Shown piece after piece: positions 43,119-52,689 of a DNA stretch of 64,000 nucleotides. Numbering within the stretch: position 1 is the stretch's first letter; every line of letters begins with the position of its first letter. The stretch is from Clostridium novyi NT (GTDB lineage Bacteria; Bacillota; Clostridia; Clostridiales; Clostridiaceae), in assembly GCF_000014125.1 (NCBI RefSeq), contig NC_008593.1, forward strand, positions 2,480,001 to 2,544,000, written 5' to 3'. The position numbers and the translations under genes are program-made. The notes below the pieces were generated by a model. That model was not told the origin of the DNA and ran no database searches. It saw nothing but the letters and a program-made list of their open reading frames with translations.

Positions 43119-43195
43119 TGGTGCGTGAGAGAGGATTTGAACCCCCGACCAACTGGTTCGTAGCCAGCTACTCTATCCAACTGAGCTACTCACGC
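43119..43195 (-). tRNA. tRNA-Arg(ACG), satellite integration site
   Basis: A complete cloverleaf: acceptor GCGTGAG/CTCACGC, anticodon loop CTACGAA, encoded CCA. Its 3' end is the right attachment site of the satellite. A34 is the expected substrate of TadA. Confidence 0.94.
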
Positions 43196-43207
43196 ATATC
43201 TATATAT

Positions 43208-43236
43208 ATTTTAACATAGGAACTACCAAAAATCAA
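43208..43236 (-). promoter_or_regulatory. promoter of tRNA-Arg(ACG)
   Basis: TTGATT (43231-43236), 17 bases, TAAAAT (43208-43213) on the minus strand. Confidence 0.65.
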
Positions 43237-43312
43237 ACATTAAACTATTACTGCAGATTAAGTTTATGCACCTATAGCCCCTATGCTGCATGGGAATTAT
43301 ACACCATTAAAA

Positions 43313-43337
43313 AACACTCAATATGATATTGAGTGTT
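43313..43337 (-). terminator. terminator of tRNA-Ser(GCT)
   Basis: The stem AACACTCAAT / ATTGAGTGTT directly follows the tRNA and has a T run. Confidence 0.8.
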
Positions 43338-43338
43338 A

Positions 43339-43429
43339 TGGCGGAGAAAGAGGGATTTGAACCCTCGCGCCGGTTACCCGACCTACGCCCTTAGCAGGGG
43401 CGCCTCTTCGGCCTCTTGAGTATTTCTCC
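43339..43429 (-). tRNA. tRNA-Ser(GCT)
   Basis: Class II, long variable arm, anticodon loop CTGCTAA, encoded CCA. Confidence 0.94.
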
Positions 43430-43454
43430 AAGTCCTACATTGTAATAAAATTAA

Positions 43455-43545
43455 TGGCGGAGAGATAGGGATTCGAACCCTAGGTACGCTCTCACGTACG
43501 CCGGTTTTCAAGACCGGTGCCTTAAACCAACTCGACCATCTCTCC
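43455..43545 (-). tRNA. tRNA-Ser(TGA), copy 1
   Basis: Class II, anticodon loop CTTGAAA, encoded CCA. Variable arm stem GTACG/CGTAC. Confidence 0.94.
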
Positions 43546-43559
43546 GTATTTCCTTGTAT

Positions 43560-43588
43560 ATTATAATATATATATACAAGTTTGTCAA
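43560..43588 (-). promoter_or_regulatory. promoter of tRNA-Ser(TGA) copy 1
   Basis: TTGACA (43583-43588), 17 bases, TATAAT (43560-43565) on the minus strand: perfect consensus. Confidence 0.85.
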
Positions 43589-43610
43589 TAACTTCTTATT
43601 ATTTTTTTAA

Positions 43611-43701
43611 TGGCGGAGAGATAGGGATTCGAACCCTAGGTGCGCTTTCACGCACGCCGGTTTTCAAGACCGGTGCCTTAAACCAACTCGACCATCTCTC
43701 C
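43611..43701 (-). tRNA. tRNA-Ser(TGA), copy 2
   Basis: Near-identical to copy 1. The variable arm stem is GTGCG/CGCAC, a paired change relative to copy 1. Confidence 0.94.
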
Positions 43702-43718
43702 ATGCTGCGACGATATAT

Positions 43719-43747
43719 ATTATAACAACATATCGTCACACTGTCAA
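43719..43747 (-). promoter_or_regulatory. promoter of tRNA-Ser(TGA) copy 2
   Basis: TTGACA (43742-43747), 17 bases, TATAAT (43719-43724) on the minus strand. The -10 lies in an inverted repeat GACGATAT/ATATCGTC, which could also end the serS transcript. Confidence 0.8.
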
Positions 43748-43762
43748 CTACTTTTTAAAAAT

Positions 43763-45058
<1,296 letters not shown>

Positions 45059-45084
45059 TCATTAAATCTAGTATTATTATATAT

Positions 45085-45326
45085 AATGACACAAAAAAGG
45101 AGCCCTTCTCTACACATTAATGTAGGGACGAAAGGACTCCGCGTTGCCACCCTAATTGGTTTATAAATAAACCCACTTTAAATATTAACGGTTTTACCGT
45201 ATTGTTTATCACAATCCCTCAGAGTTGGATTCACAAAACTTTTAGTATGAATTTGCACCACCCATTCACTCTCTAAAACTAAAATATATTGCTACTATTC
45301 TCTTCAATGGTTTAAATATCAATTTT
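45085..45326 (-). promoter_or_regulatory. T-box riboswitch upstream of serS
   Basis: The minus strand carries the T-box sequence AGGGTGGCAACGCGG, then a terminator hairpin GGAGTCCTTTCGTCCC...GGGCTCC with a T run. Stem I includes AGAGAGTGAATGGGTGG and GTGAATCCAACTCTGAGG. In the usual geometry the specifier would be TCC (Ser), matching tRNA-Ser(GGA) at 27885. Uncharged tRNA-Ser would pair with the T-box bulge and allow serS transcription. Confidence 0.9.
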
Positions 45327-45332
45327 TAATTA

Positions 45333-45361
45333 ATTATAAGTATAATATTTGTAAATGTCAA
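45333..45361 (-). promoter_or_regulatory. promoter of the serS T-box transcript
   Basis: TTGACA (45356-45361), 17 bases, TATAAT (45333-45338) on the minus strand: perfect consensus. Confidence 0.9.
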
Positions 45362-45396
45362 TAAATTATTTACATAAAAAGACTTTTTATAAAAAT

Positions 45397-45657
45397 CTAA
45401 CTACATATGCTTCTTGTGCAAATTATATCAACACCAGTATTTAAAATATTTCTGCATATAATATCTCCAGATTTTATTGGTACTCCAACGTGTATTCTAC
45501 TTAATGCCTTTGAACATTCAATTAAAAGATCTTTACTTATTGGAGCGCTACTTCTCACTGGAACAACATTACGTTTTGAACCTTTTATTCTTACTACAGA
45601 AGTAAATATTTTTTTAGCCACACACACTATTAACACCAACCTATTACATATCATCAA
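45397..45657 (-). pseudogene. 5'-truncated DUF1667 gene
   Basis: An 86-residue frame. Residues 18-86 (FTSVVRIKGSKRNVVPVRSS, then APISKDLLIECSKAL and GTGVDIICTR) match the C-terminal two-thirds of DUF1667 proteins. The usual N-terminal Cys-rich block (CxxC...GCxL, about 35 residues) is absent and replaced by MMICNRLVLIVCVAKK. It overlaps the preceding oxidoreductase gene by 14 bases. In complete clusters an FAD/NAD oxidoreductase gene lies between these two, so an internal deletion is likely. It might still be translated by coupling. Confidence 0.65.
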
Positions 45658-47038
45658 ACTCTTTTATTCTGTTTAATAATATCTTAGAATTTTTTGAATC
45701 CTTAACTATATCAGTCATGCTTTTGTTAGTTTCTCTAGCTAAAATTGATACTATTTTATTTAAACAATGAGCACCATTACATGTACCTGCTCCTGCACCC
45801 GTCCTTCTTTTTATTCCTTCAACAGTTCTAGCACCTAAAGGTCTTCTTATAGCATCCACAATCTCACCTTCAGTTACCATGTTACATGCACATATAATTT
45901 TACCATAGTTTTTATCTACTTTTATTAAATTATTTCTTTCTCCATTTGTCATATCTTTAAATTTATAAGTTTCTCTAACTTTATCATTAAAGTCTTTCTT
46001 TAACTTACATTTTAGATTATTCTCTACAGTCTCGCAAATTATTCTTGAAATTGAAGCGGTCATAGTAACTTCCGCATAATTTTTCCCTGAAATTTTTATA
46101 TATCCCTTATCAACCAAACTATCATCAATCATTATAAGGTCATTATAAAAATGTGAATTATAAAAAGTGTTAACATCAACAGGCTTTATATTTTTTATAA
46201 GTTTACTAACAATATTATAACATTCACTATAAGTAATATTATTCTCTGTATTTACTGAAACTATATAATTGCCTTGCACTGTAGGGTAAGTGTGAATTAT
46301 TTCATTACTTCCTCCCCTTCTAGTAAAAATTATATTATTAAGCTTACTATCCGGAGTTCCTTCTATTAAGAAGTACTTTAAATACCCTTTATGCTTGCAT
46401 TTCTTCTCCGAAAACTCATCAAAATTATAATCCTCCGGAGTAGTGTTTATAACCATTCTACATGTAAATTTATTTTTATTTGTAACGACTTTAAATCCTT
46501 TATTTGTAGGCTTTATATCTTCAACTATCTCTTCTAACTTAAAAGATACTCCATTATCAAAAGCTATTTCTCCATAAGCTATAGCAAGATCATATGGACA
46601 TATAACTCCTGTGTTTTTAGAATATACAGCCTTTGTAGCATTTATATTTAAATTTGGTTCAAGCTTTTTTATTTCATCCTTTTGTAACATATGAATATTA
46701 GGAATTCCATTTTCTATTGCCTTATTATAAATTTCATTTACTTCTTTTTCTTCTTTTTCGTTTTTAGCGATTATAAGAGAACCTACACTTTTATAGGGAA
46801 TATCAAATTTCTTAGCTAAATCCTTAATCATATTCATTCCCATATATTCAAGCTTAGACATTATGTTATCTTTAGTTTGTATACCATCAAAAATAATTGA
46901 TGAGTTTACTAGAGCCACATCATCAGCTATATCATAATCTTTTTCAATAAGTGCTATATTTAAACTATACTTTGATAGTTCATAGGCAACAGCACAACCA
47001 ATTAGCCCTCCACCTAAAATAAGTACATCATAATCCAT
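45644..47038 (-). CDS. GlpA-like FAD-dependent oxidoreductase with BFD-type Fe-S domain
   Basis: A 464-residue protein. LILGGGLIGCAVAYELSKYS is the FAD-binding Rossmann motif of the DAO/GlpA family. The C-terminal BFD-like domain binds a 2Fe-2S cluster: CAC near residue 400 and CNGAHC near 430. Glycerol-3-phosphate dehydrogenases of this layout usually work with a second flavoprotein and a DUF1667 protein. Here the second is missing and DUF1667 is truncated, and this protein's substrate-side motifs (NSSIIFDGIQ, TRRGGSNEI) have diverged. The start is the ATG at 47038 after TAGGAGGA, 25 bases beyond the kinase stop; the frame stays open upstream into the kinase gene. Confidence 0.75.
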   Translation of the reverse strand: MDYDVLILGGGLIGCAVAYELSKYSLNIALIEKDYDIADDVALVNSSIIFDGIQTKDNIMSKLEYMGMNMIKDLAKKFDIPYKSVGSLIIAKNEKEEKEVNEIYNKAIENGIPNIHMLQKDEIKKLEPNLNINATKAVYSKNTGVICPYDLAIAYGEIAFDNGVSFKLEEIVEDIKPTNKGFKVVTNKNKFTCRMVINTTPEDYNFDEFSEKKCKHKGYLKYFLIEGTPDSKLNNIIFTRRGGSNEIIHTYPTVQGNYIVSVNTENNITYSECYNIVSKLIKNIKPVDVNTFYNSHFYNDLIMIDDSLVDKGYIKISGKNYAEVTMTASISRIICETVENNLKCKLKKDFNDKVRETYKFKDMTNGERNNLIKVDKNYGKIICACNMVTEGEIVDAIRRPLGARTVEGIKRRTGAGAGTCNGAHCLNKIVSILARETNKSMTDIVKDSKNSKILLNRIKEFDDM

Positions 47039-47063
47039 AAATATTCCTCCTAAGCAAAAGAAA

Positions 47064-49265
47064 CTAACTAAGTGAATATGTATTTTCATACCTAATAAAT
47101 AAGTTTTCAATTACGTCTCTTGTAAGTGGTTTACTTAAAATTTCATCAACAAAAATCATTTTTTCCTCATTCAAATTGCCTATCCACCCAGTCATTAAAC
47201 AAAAATATATATTTTTATCAAGTTCCTTTACTTTCCTTGCAACCTCAAGTCCATTTATGTTTGGCATAGAAAAATCACAAATAACAATATCGTATTTTCT
47301 TCTAGCGAGTTCCATTTCAACATCTTGAAGACTATTAACATCACAAGTTCTAACCTTACACTGTGTAACAGATTTTATTATTTGAAATAAAACGTTACGT
47401 ACATCTTTATTATCATCAATTACAAGTACATTCTTAGAAAAACTATCACAAACTTTTTTAGAAACCTTGTTTTCTTCTATCTTCTTTATATTACATATAG
47501 GCATTTTTATTATAAACTTAGTACCCTTGTTTTCAGCACTTTTACAACTAATATTCCCACCAATAGATTGTATTATTTTATGTGCAATACTAAGTCCTAG
47601 ACCCGAACCTTTTTTCCCTTTAGTTGTGAAGAATGGCTGGAATATTCTTTTTTCTATACCTTCATTTATTCCTATACCATTGTCCTCTATTTCCATTACA
47701 ACAAAACCATTCTCATCTACTGTAGAAATTCTGATTTGACCGTCCTTCTTTATTGCATCTACAGCATTGCTTATTATGTTTATAATAACTTCTCTTATTT
47801 CAGTTATATTTCCTTGAATTCTTTCTTTTGAATCCAAATTAGTAAATATGTTAATTTTTACACCATCTAGTATACTTTCATTTAACCACTTATTCTTAGT
47901 TAATGCAATGGCATCTAAAATAACCTCATTCACATTAAATACATCTATAACATCATCACTGTTGTAACTTACAGTTAACTTCTTTAATTTACTAATTATA
48001 TTTGTAACATCATAAGTACACATTTCTATTACCTTTAATTGTTTAGAAATTACCTTATCATCTTCATATCTATCTTTTAATAATTCCACAGACCCTATAA
48101 TAGGAGTTAAAATATTATTTATATCATGAGCTATGCCTGCTGCCATTTCCCCCATATTTTTAAGTTTTTCATTTTCAATAAACTTACTTCTAAGATTAAA
48201 AAACTTCGTCTGTTCTTGCATTAATGAAAATACTGTTTTACAAATTGATTCTATGTAATCTAACTCTTTTTTTATACTGCCTTCTGAGTTATTATATTTT
48301 CCTATCCAAATTACACCTTCAACATAATTATGGTATTGAACATAAACCCCTATCATTTCCTTAATAGAAAGTTTTAAAAATTTTTCTCTAACATTTTTAT
48401 TATTTATATCATTTACATTTATGTATAAGCTACTTTTTATTTTCTTTATTTTATTATTTGTATTAATTTGAAAAGCTATTATATCTTCATCATTAACTAA
48501 ATAGTACTTATGTTCTTTAGTAATACCATAATAATTCTCTAAAGCTATGAGATTTTCATGCTCTCTACTTGATACATACATACAACAAAAACTCAAATTC
48601 CACAGTTCTATTAATTTACTCATTATATTTTCTTGAAAATCATCTTTATGATAATTCATAGGAATATTAGTCATAAGATTATTGAAAAAAAGTAAATTCT
48701 CATTTTGATATTTAAGTTCACTATAAGAACATATAAAGTTTATAGCTTTATAGAACTCTTCTTTTTTATTAAATACAAGTTCTTTATTATTGTTATATAT
48801 AACCATTTCATCAAAACTATTAGAAAACTTATAAAATGTATCAAAATCATACTTTTTGTTTTTTATGTATACTAAATTTCTTATATTCCTATTCTCAAAA
48901 TGTAACATTAAATTGCTAAACTTACTAACAACTTTATCTTGTTTAACATTATCTAAATTCCATATAATAAGTATGTTCTGGTCAACATTGTAAATACTAT
49001 CAACCAAGTTTAATAAATGTTCAGAATACATTTCATAATTATTGCACATCTCAAGAAATATATTTCCAGCATATATATTTTCAATTAAACTCTTCATTTC
49101 ATCTTCAAAAGCATCTTTAATTTCATAAAAAAACGAATTATCCGTAATTACTATAATTTTACCATCTTCATTTAAAGTTTCCATTGCAGCTTCTTTTATA
49201 AATATAAATGTTTTTTTTAATCTCAGTTTTTCATTATCAATATATAAACAATTTTTAGTTTTCAT
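47064..49265 (-). CDS. hybrid sensor histidine kinase with receiver domain
   Basis: A 733-residue cytoplasmic protein, no membrane segment. The N-terminal 180 residues have a RecA-like look reminiscent of MEDS sensory domains (uncertain); a GAF-like region follows. HisKA has the phospho-His in MAAGIAHDINNILTP near residue 378. HATPase_c has NIISNAVDAI, EDNGIGINEGI and GSGLGLSIAHKII. The receiver (625-733) has acidic DD in VIDDNKD, phospho-Asp in VICDFSMPN and Lys in ILSKPL. It is co-transcribed with the GlpA-like gene, so it may sense a redox or metabolite signal. No DNA-binding response regulator is adjacent. Confidence 0.85.
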   Translation of the reverse strand: MKTKNCLYIDNEKLRLKKTFIFIKEAAMETLNEDGKIIVITDNSFFYEIKDAFEDEMKSLIENIYAGNIFLEMCNNYEMYSEHLLNLVDSIYNVDQNILIIWNLDNVKQDKVVSKFSNLMLHFENRNIRNLVYIKNKKYDFDTFYKFSNSFDEMVIYNNNKELVFNKKEEFYKAINFICSYSELKYQNENLLFFNNLMTNIPMNYHKDDFQENIMSKLIELWNLSFCCMYVSSREHENLIALENYYGITKEHKYYLVNDEDIIAFQINTNNKIKKIKSSLYINVNDINNKNVREKFLKLSIKEMIGVYVQYHNYVEGVIWIGKYNNSEGSIKKELDYIESICKTVFSLMQEQTKFFNLRSKFIENEKLKNMGEMAAGIAHDINNILTPIIGSVELLKDRYEDDKVISKQLKVIEMCTYDVTNIISKLKKLTVSYNSDDVIDVFNVNEVILDAIALTKNKWLNESILDGVKINIFTNLDSKERIQGNITEIREVIINIISNAVDAIKKDGQIRISTVDENGFVVMEIEDNGIGINEGIEKRIFQPFFTTKGKKGSGLGLSIAHKIIQSIGGNISCKSAENKGTKFIIKMPICNIKKIEENKVSKKVCDSFSKNVLVIDDNKDVRNVLFQIIKSVTQCKVRTCDVNSLQDVEMELARRKYDIVICDFSMPNINGLEVARKVKELDKNIYFCLMTGWIGNLNEEKMIFVDEILSKPLTRDVIENLFIRYENTYSLS

Positions 49266-49349
49266 ATCGATTTCCTTTCTAAAACCTTCTTTAATATAAT
49301 TTTAACATTAGACCAAAAATTTTTCTATAAATTGTTTCTTAAACGCATA

Positions 49350-49386
49350 AAAAGTATACGGTTTATGTATATAACCGTATACTTTT
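49350..49386 (-). terminator. terminator of the HD-niaR-UPF0182 operon
   Basis: A 14-bp stem AAAAGTATACGGTT / AACCGTATACTTTT with T run on the minus strand. Confidence 0.85.
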
Positions 49387-49420
49387 TCCTTGTATCTACT
49401 ATATTTTTCTTTGTTTTTAC

Positions 49421-52147
49421 TTATTTTGGATGGTTTAATTTGTTTAAAATATCACCAAGTCGCTTTATATTTTCTCCATATTCTGCCCAGTTTCCCTGTT
49501 TCTGTGCTTCAATAGCTTTTTCATATAATTCTTTAGCGTCTTTTAACTCATCTGGAACGCTCTCTTTTTTATTTAAAATTACCTCTTCTTTAGCATCATT
49601 TTTTTTATCATAATCAAATAACTGTGATAGTGCCTTTTCTATATTTTCTGCTAGAATTAACTTATCTCCGTAAGCTACAATTACCCTTTTCATCTCTGGA
49701 ATACTTCTCTCTGAATCTGCTCTTAAATAAAGAGGTTCTACATAAAGAAGAGAATTATCAATAGGTATTATCATTGTATCCCCAAATTGAACCTGAGAAC
49801 CTTTAGCATCCCAAAGTGAAAGTTCCTTTGATATTGTAGTGTCTTGCTTAATCTTTTGCTTAAACAAAATAGGGCTATTTACAGTTTCACTCTTAGTTGT
49901 TGGGAATTTATATAATACTAGGTTTCCATAGTTGGAATTATCCATTCTAGCTCCAAATAAAGCTATCATATTTTCCCTTTGATATTGATTAAAGTATTGA
50001 AGTAAAATCATCTCTTCATTCTTTTCACCAGGTAATTTCATAATTAAATAAGATGCTTCATTTACTGATTTTTTTCCATCTATATCTTTCTGTGTCTTTG
50101 CAACATCCCATACGTTTTGTCCTGAGAAAAATGTGCCTGAATTTTTAACATGGTATCTTTCCATAGCTTTACACTGAATAGCAAAATAATCTTGTGGATA
50201 TTTAAAATGTTCTCTAAATCCTTCTTTTATTTCGCTTTCATTTTTAAATAACCCAGGAAATATTTTAGAATAAGTAGATATAATAGGGTCGTTTTTATCT
50301 ATAATATAAAAATTAGTTGTTCCATTTACTGCATCAATTATTACTTTAACAGAATTTCTCATGTAATTAATATCTCCTATAGGTTCTGAGAAAGGATATG
50401 CATTTGATACAGTATAAGCATCTATTACCCAATATAATTTCCCGTTATTTATAACTATATAAGGATTATTATCATACTTTAAAAATGGAGCTATTTTTTT
50501 AACTCTATTTACTATGTTTCTATTCATTAAAATTCTGCTATCACTTGTTATGTCGCTTGATAATAAGAACTTCATATCCCCCTTATTAATAGCAAATAAT
50601 ATTCTATTAATAAAAGACATTTTTATTCCTGAATCTCCATCATAATTTTTTGTTGCATTTTCTCCACTATCTTTTAAATAATCCATTTCATTTAATTTAG
50701 TGTTTACTATTGCATATTCATTAGTTTTTTCACCATAATAAATTCTAGGGTCCTTTATTTCAACTCCAGAGGTATTTACAAGCGGCATATCTTTTATTAC
50801 AAAATCAGGTTTTCCCTCAGCTGTTACAGAATTAACCTTGCTCATAACAACCCCATATCCATGAGTATATGTTAAATGCTTATTTTGCCATGTATTTGCC
50901 TTCTCTTGTAGCTTTTCATAATCTATTTCTCTAGGAGCTATAAACACTTGATTATATTTTCCATTTATCTTATATCTATCTATATCAATGTCATTAAAGA
51001 TATAATAATTCTTCTTACTTTCAACTTGATTATAAAATTCTAAGGCCTGACCAACTGAATTTATTTTTATATTGTTTATTGTTTCTTTATTATTCTCTAA
51101 AGATTTCTTATTAAGAACATTAGTTAATGGGTATAGCTGTTCCTTTACGTTTGCAATTCCAAAAGCCTTTTTAGTGTACTTCATGTTATATTCTATAAAA
51201 GGTGTTTCAAGACGTCTTTCATTAGATTTAACAACTAACATTTGCCACGCACCAGATACTACTCTTTCTGAAATTACCAGTACAGCTATTAAAATAACAC
51301 ATGAAATAATTGGTTTAACTTTTGATTTTAATATACTAAAGGCTACAATTATGGATGAAATTATAGATACTATAGATATTGCTATATAAAATTTTAATGT
51401 TATCTTAGTGTCAGTATAACTTGCCCCAAAGGCAACCCCTCTTGGGGAATATGACAAATTCCAAGCCTTTATTAAATATCCTACTGATATACATAATAAA
51501 AGTAAGGCACCTAAGATAGCTAGTTGTTTTCCTGCAAATTTAGTGATTCCACTTTTAAAATTATTGATATTTATAAAATTTCTGTCTATTTTGTGTCCTA
51601 AAGTAACCCTATCTTTAATATTTAAAAACATATATACAATAACAGTAATAACAGCTAAAAGTATTAATAATGATAATAGACTGTTATAAATTGATTCTAT
51701 TAATGGCAGTTTAAATATAAAAAATGATATATCCATATTGAAAATAGGATCTTTCACATTAAACTTAGAACTATTCATAAACTCTAATATCTTATCCCAA
51801 TATCCTAATGAAAAATTTAAAGCTATAAATAAAGATATAATTAAAGTTAAAGCATTAATAATCTTTTTCCCTTTAGATTTTGACTCTATATCCACATCTA
51901 TAAAAGATTCATTTTTACTTAAATTTTTCTTTATACTTCTACAATAAGTTTTAATAGCTACAAAACATATTAAAAATACTAATATAAATAGTGAAATTAC
52001 AGAAGTAAATCTTTTTAAATATACAGATAAGTATCCAACTTCCCTAAACCATTTAATATTAATTATTACATTAACAATTTTTTTTAAAAAAATTACTGTT
52101 AATGCAATACAAAAAAATAATCCAATAAGTACCTTGTTCTTTCTCAT
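49421..52147 (-). CDS. UPF0182 family membrane protein
   Basis: A 908-residue protein of the COG1615 family. The first 310 residues contain seven membrane segments; the rest is a large soluble domain, probably outside, with the conserved LTYTHGYGVVMSKVN, LKYDNNPYIVINNGKLYWVI and DAYTVSNAYPFSEP blocks. A Gln/Lys-rich helical tail closes it. The function is unknown across the family. Start ATG after GAGGAGG, 16 bases beyond niaR. Confidence 0.9.
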   Translation of the reverse strand: MRKNKVLIGLFFCIALTVIFLKKIVNVIINIKWFREVGYLSVYLKRFTSVISLFILVFLICFVAIKTYCRSIKKNLSKNESFIDVDIESKSKGKKIINALTLIISLFIALNFSLGYWDKILEFMNSSKFNVKDPIFNMDISFFIFKLPLIESIYNSLLSLLILLAVITVIVYMFLNIKDRVTLGHKIDRNFININNFKSGITKFAGKQLAILGALLLLCISVGYLIKAWNLSYSPRGVAFGASYTDTKITLKFYIAISIVSIISSIIVAFSILKSKVKPIISCVILIAVLVISERVVSGAWQMLVVKSNERRLETPFIEYNMKYTKKAFGIANVKEQLYPLTNVLNKKSLENNKETINNIKINSVGQALEFYNQVESKKNYYIFNDIDIDRYKINGKYNQVFIAPREIDYEKLQEKANTWQNKHLTYTHGYGVVMSKVNSVTAEGKPDFVIKDMPLVNTSGVEIKDPRIYYGEKTNEYAIVNTKLNEMDYLKDSGENATKNYDGDSGIKMSFINRILFAINKGDMKFLLSSDITSDSRILMNRNIVNRVKKIAPFLKYDNNPYIVINNGKLYWVIDAYTVSNAYPFSEPIGDINYMRNSVKVIIDAVNGTTNFYIIDKNDPIISTYSKIFPGLFKNESEIKEGFREHFKYPQDYFAIQCKAMERYHVKNSGTFFSGQNVWDVAKTQKDIDGKKSVNEASYLIMKLPGEKNEEMILLQYFNQYQRENMIALFGARMDNSNYGNLVLYKFPTTKSETVNSPILFKQKIKQDTTISKELSLWDAKGSQVQFGDTMIIPIDNSLLYVEPLYLRADSERSIPEMKRVIVAYGDKLILAENIEKALSQLFDYDKKNDAKEEVILNKKESVPDELKDAKELYEKAIEAQKQGNWAEYGENIKRLGDILNKLNHPK

Positions 52148-52163
52148 TCAATTCCTCCTCTTG

Positions 52164-52676
52164 TTATTTAATTATAAACCCCTTGCTACTCAATTCCTCA
52201 ATGATTTTATCCATATTTTCTTTTTTATCAACTTCAATTGTATGTAAATGAACTCCTTTAGTAAGTGCTAATAAAGGTTGTGCCTTATTGCTATTTAGAT
52301 TTTTTATAAACTTTTGAACATCATATAGGTTTTTAACCATCATCATAGCCTTTATTTCTCCATAGAATGGATGTTCCACAATAACGTCTTTTATAATGCC
52401 ACCATACTTTACAATACATTGCATCTCTTCATCTATATCTTCTCTTTCATGATGTACTGCAATTATCTTTTCTATAGTATTATTTTGAGATTTAGGTATA
52501 ACATATCCTTGGGGAGTTGCTATTATATTCATACCTGTAGCTCTTAATATTGCTATATCCTTTACTATAACTTGCCTTGTTACACCAAGCTCACTCGCAA
52601 TGTCTTGACCTTTTTTAGGCTCAATATTATTATTTAGCATTTCCTTTATGTGTTGTCTTCTTTTTTCTGAATCCAC
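52164..52676 (-). CDS. niaR: NiaR-type niacin-responsive repressor (HTH + 3H domain)
   Basis: A 170-residue regulator. Residues 1-60 are an HTH_11 winged helix (GQDIASELGVTRQVIVKDIA). Residues 75-170 are the 3H domain with its conserved His in AVHHERED, VEHPFYGEI and TKGVHLHTIE, which bind metal and nicotinic acid. In Firmicutes it represses NAD synthesis and niacin uptake genes; none lies in this window. Starts with GTG after AAGGTGGTG, just after the HD gene. Confidence 0.88.
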   Translation of the reverse strand: MDSEKRRQHIKEMLNNNIEPKKGQDIASELGVTRQVIVKDIAILRATGMNIIATPQGYVIPKSQNNTIEKIIAVHHEREDIDEEMQCIVKYGGIIKDVIVEHPFYGEIKAMMMVKNLYDVQKFIKNLNSNKAQPLLALTKGVHLHTIEVDKKENMDKIIEELSSKGFIIK

Positions 52677-52689
52677 TTATTTCACCACC

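Larger units (their letters stand above)
34170..43137. mobile_element. integrated capsid-encoding phage satellite
   Basis: An element of about 8.97 kb between two copies of the tRNA-Arg 3' end. Content from right to left: integrase, repressor, AlpA-like protein, primase-helicase, unknown small protein, ERCC4 nuclease, scaffold, HK97 capsid, small terminase, large terminase. All frames are intact and the genes are tightly packed. There is no portal, protease, head-tail connector, tail, holin or lysin gene. PICI-type satellites have this integrase/repressor/AlpA/primase core; capsid-forming ones also carry head genes. Alternative: a deletion derivative of a prophage, less likely given the intact compact order. 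Confidence 0.85.

Noticed and set aside
34170..43137. Calling the element a complete prophage
   Set aside because: Portal, protease, connector, tail, lysis and most regulatory genes are absent and there is no room for them in 9 kb.
43266..43300. GC-richer segment between tRNA-Arg and tRNA-Ser as a possible broken tRNA
   Set aside because: No cloverleaf or T-loop could be found in it.
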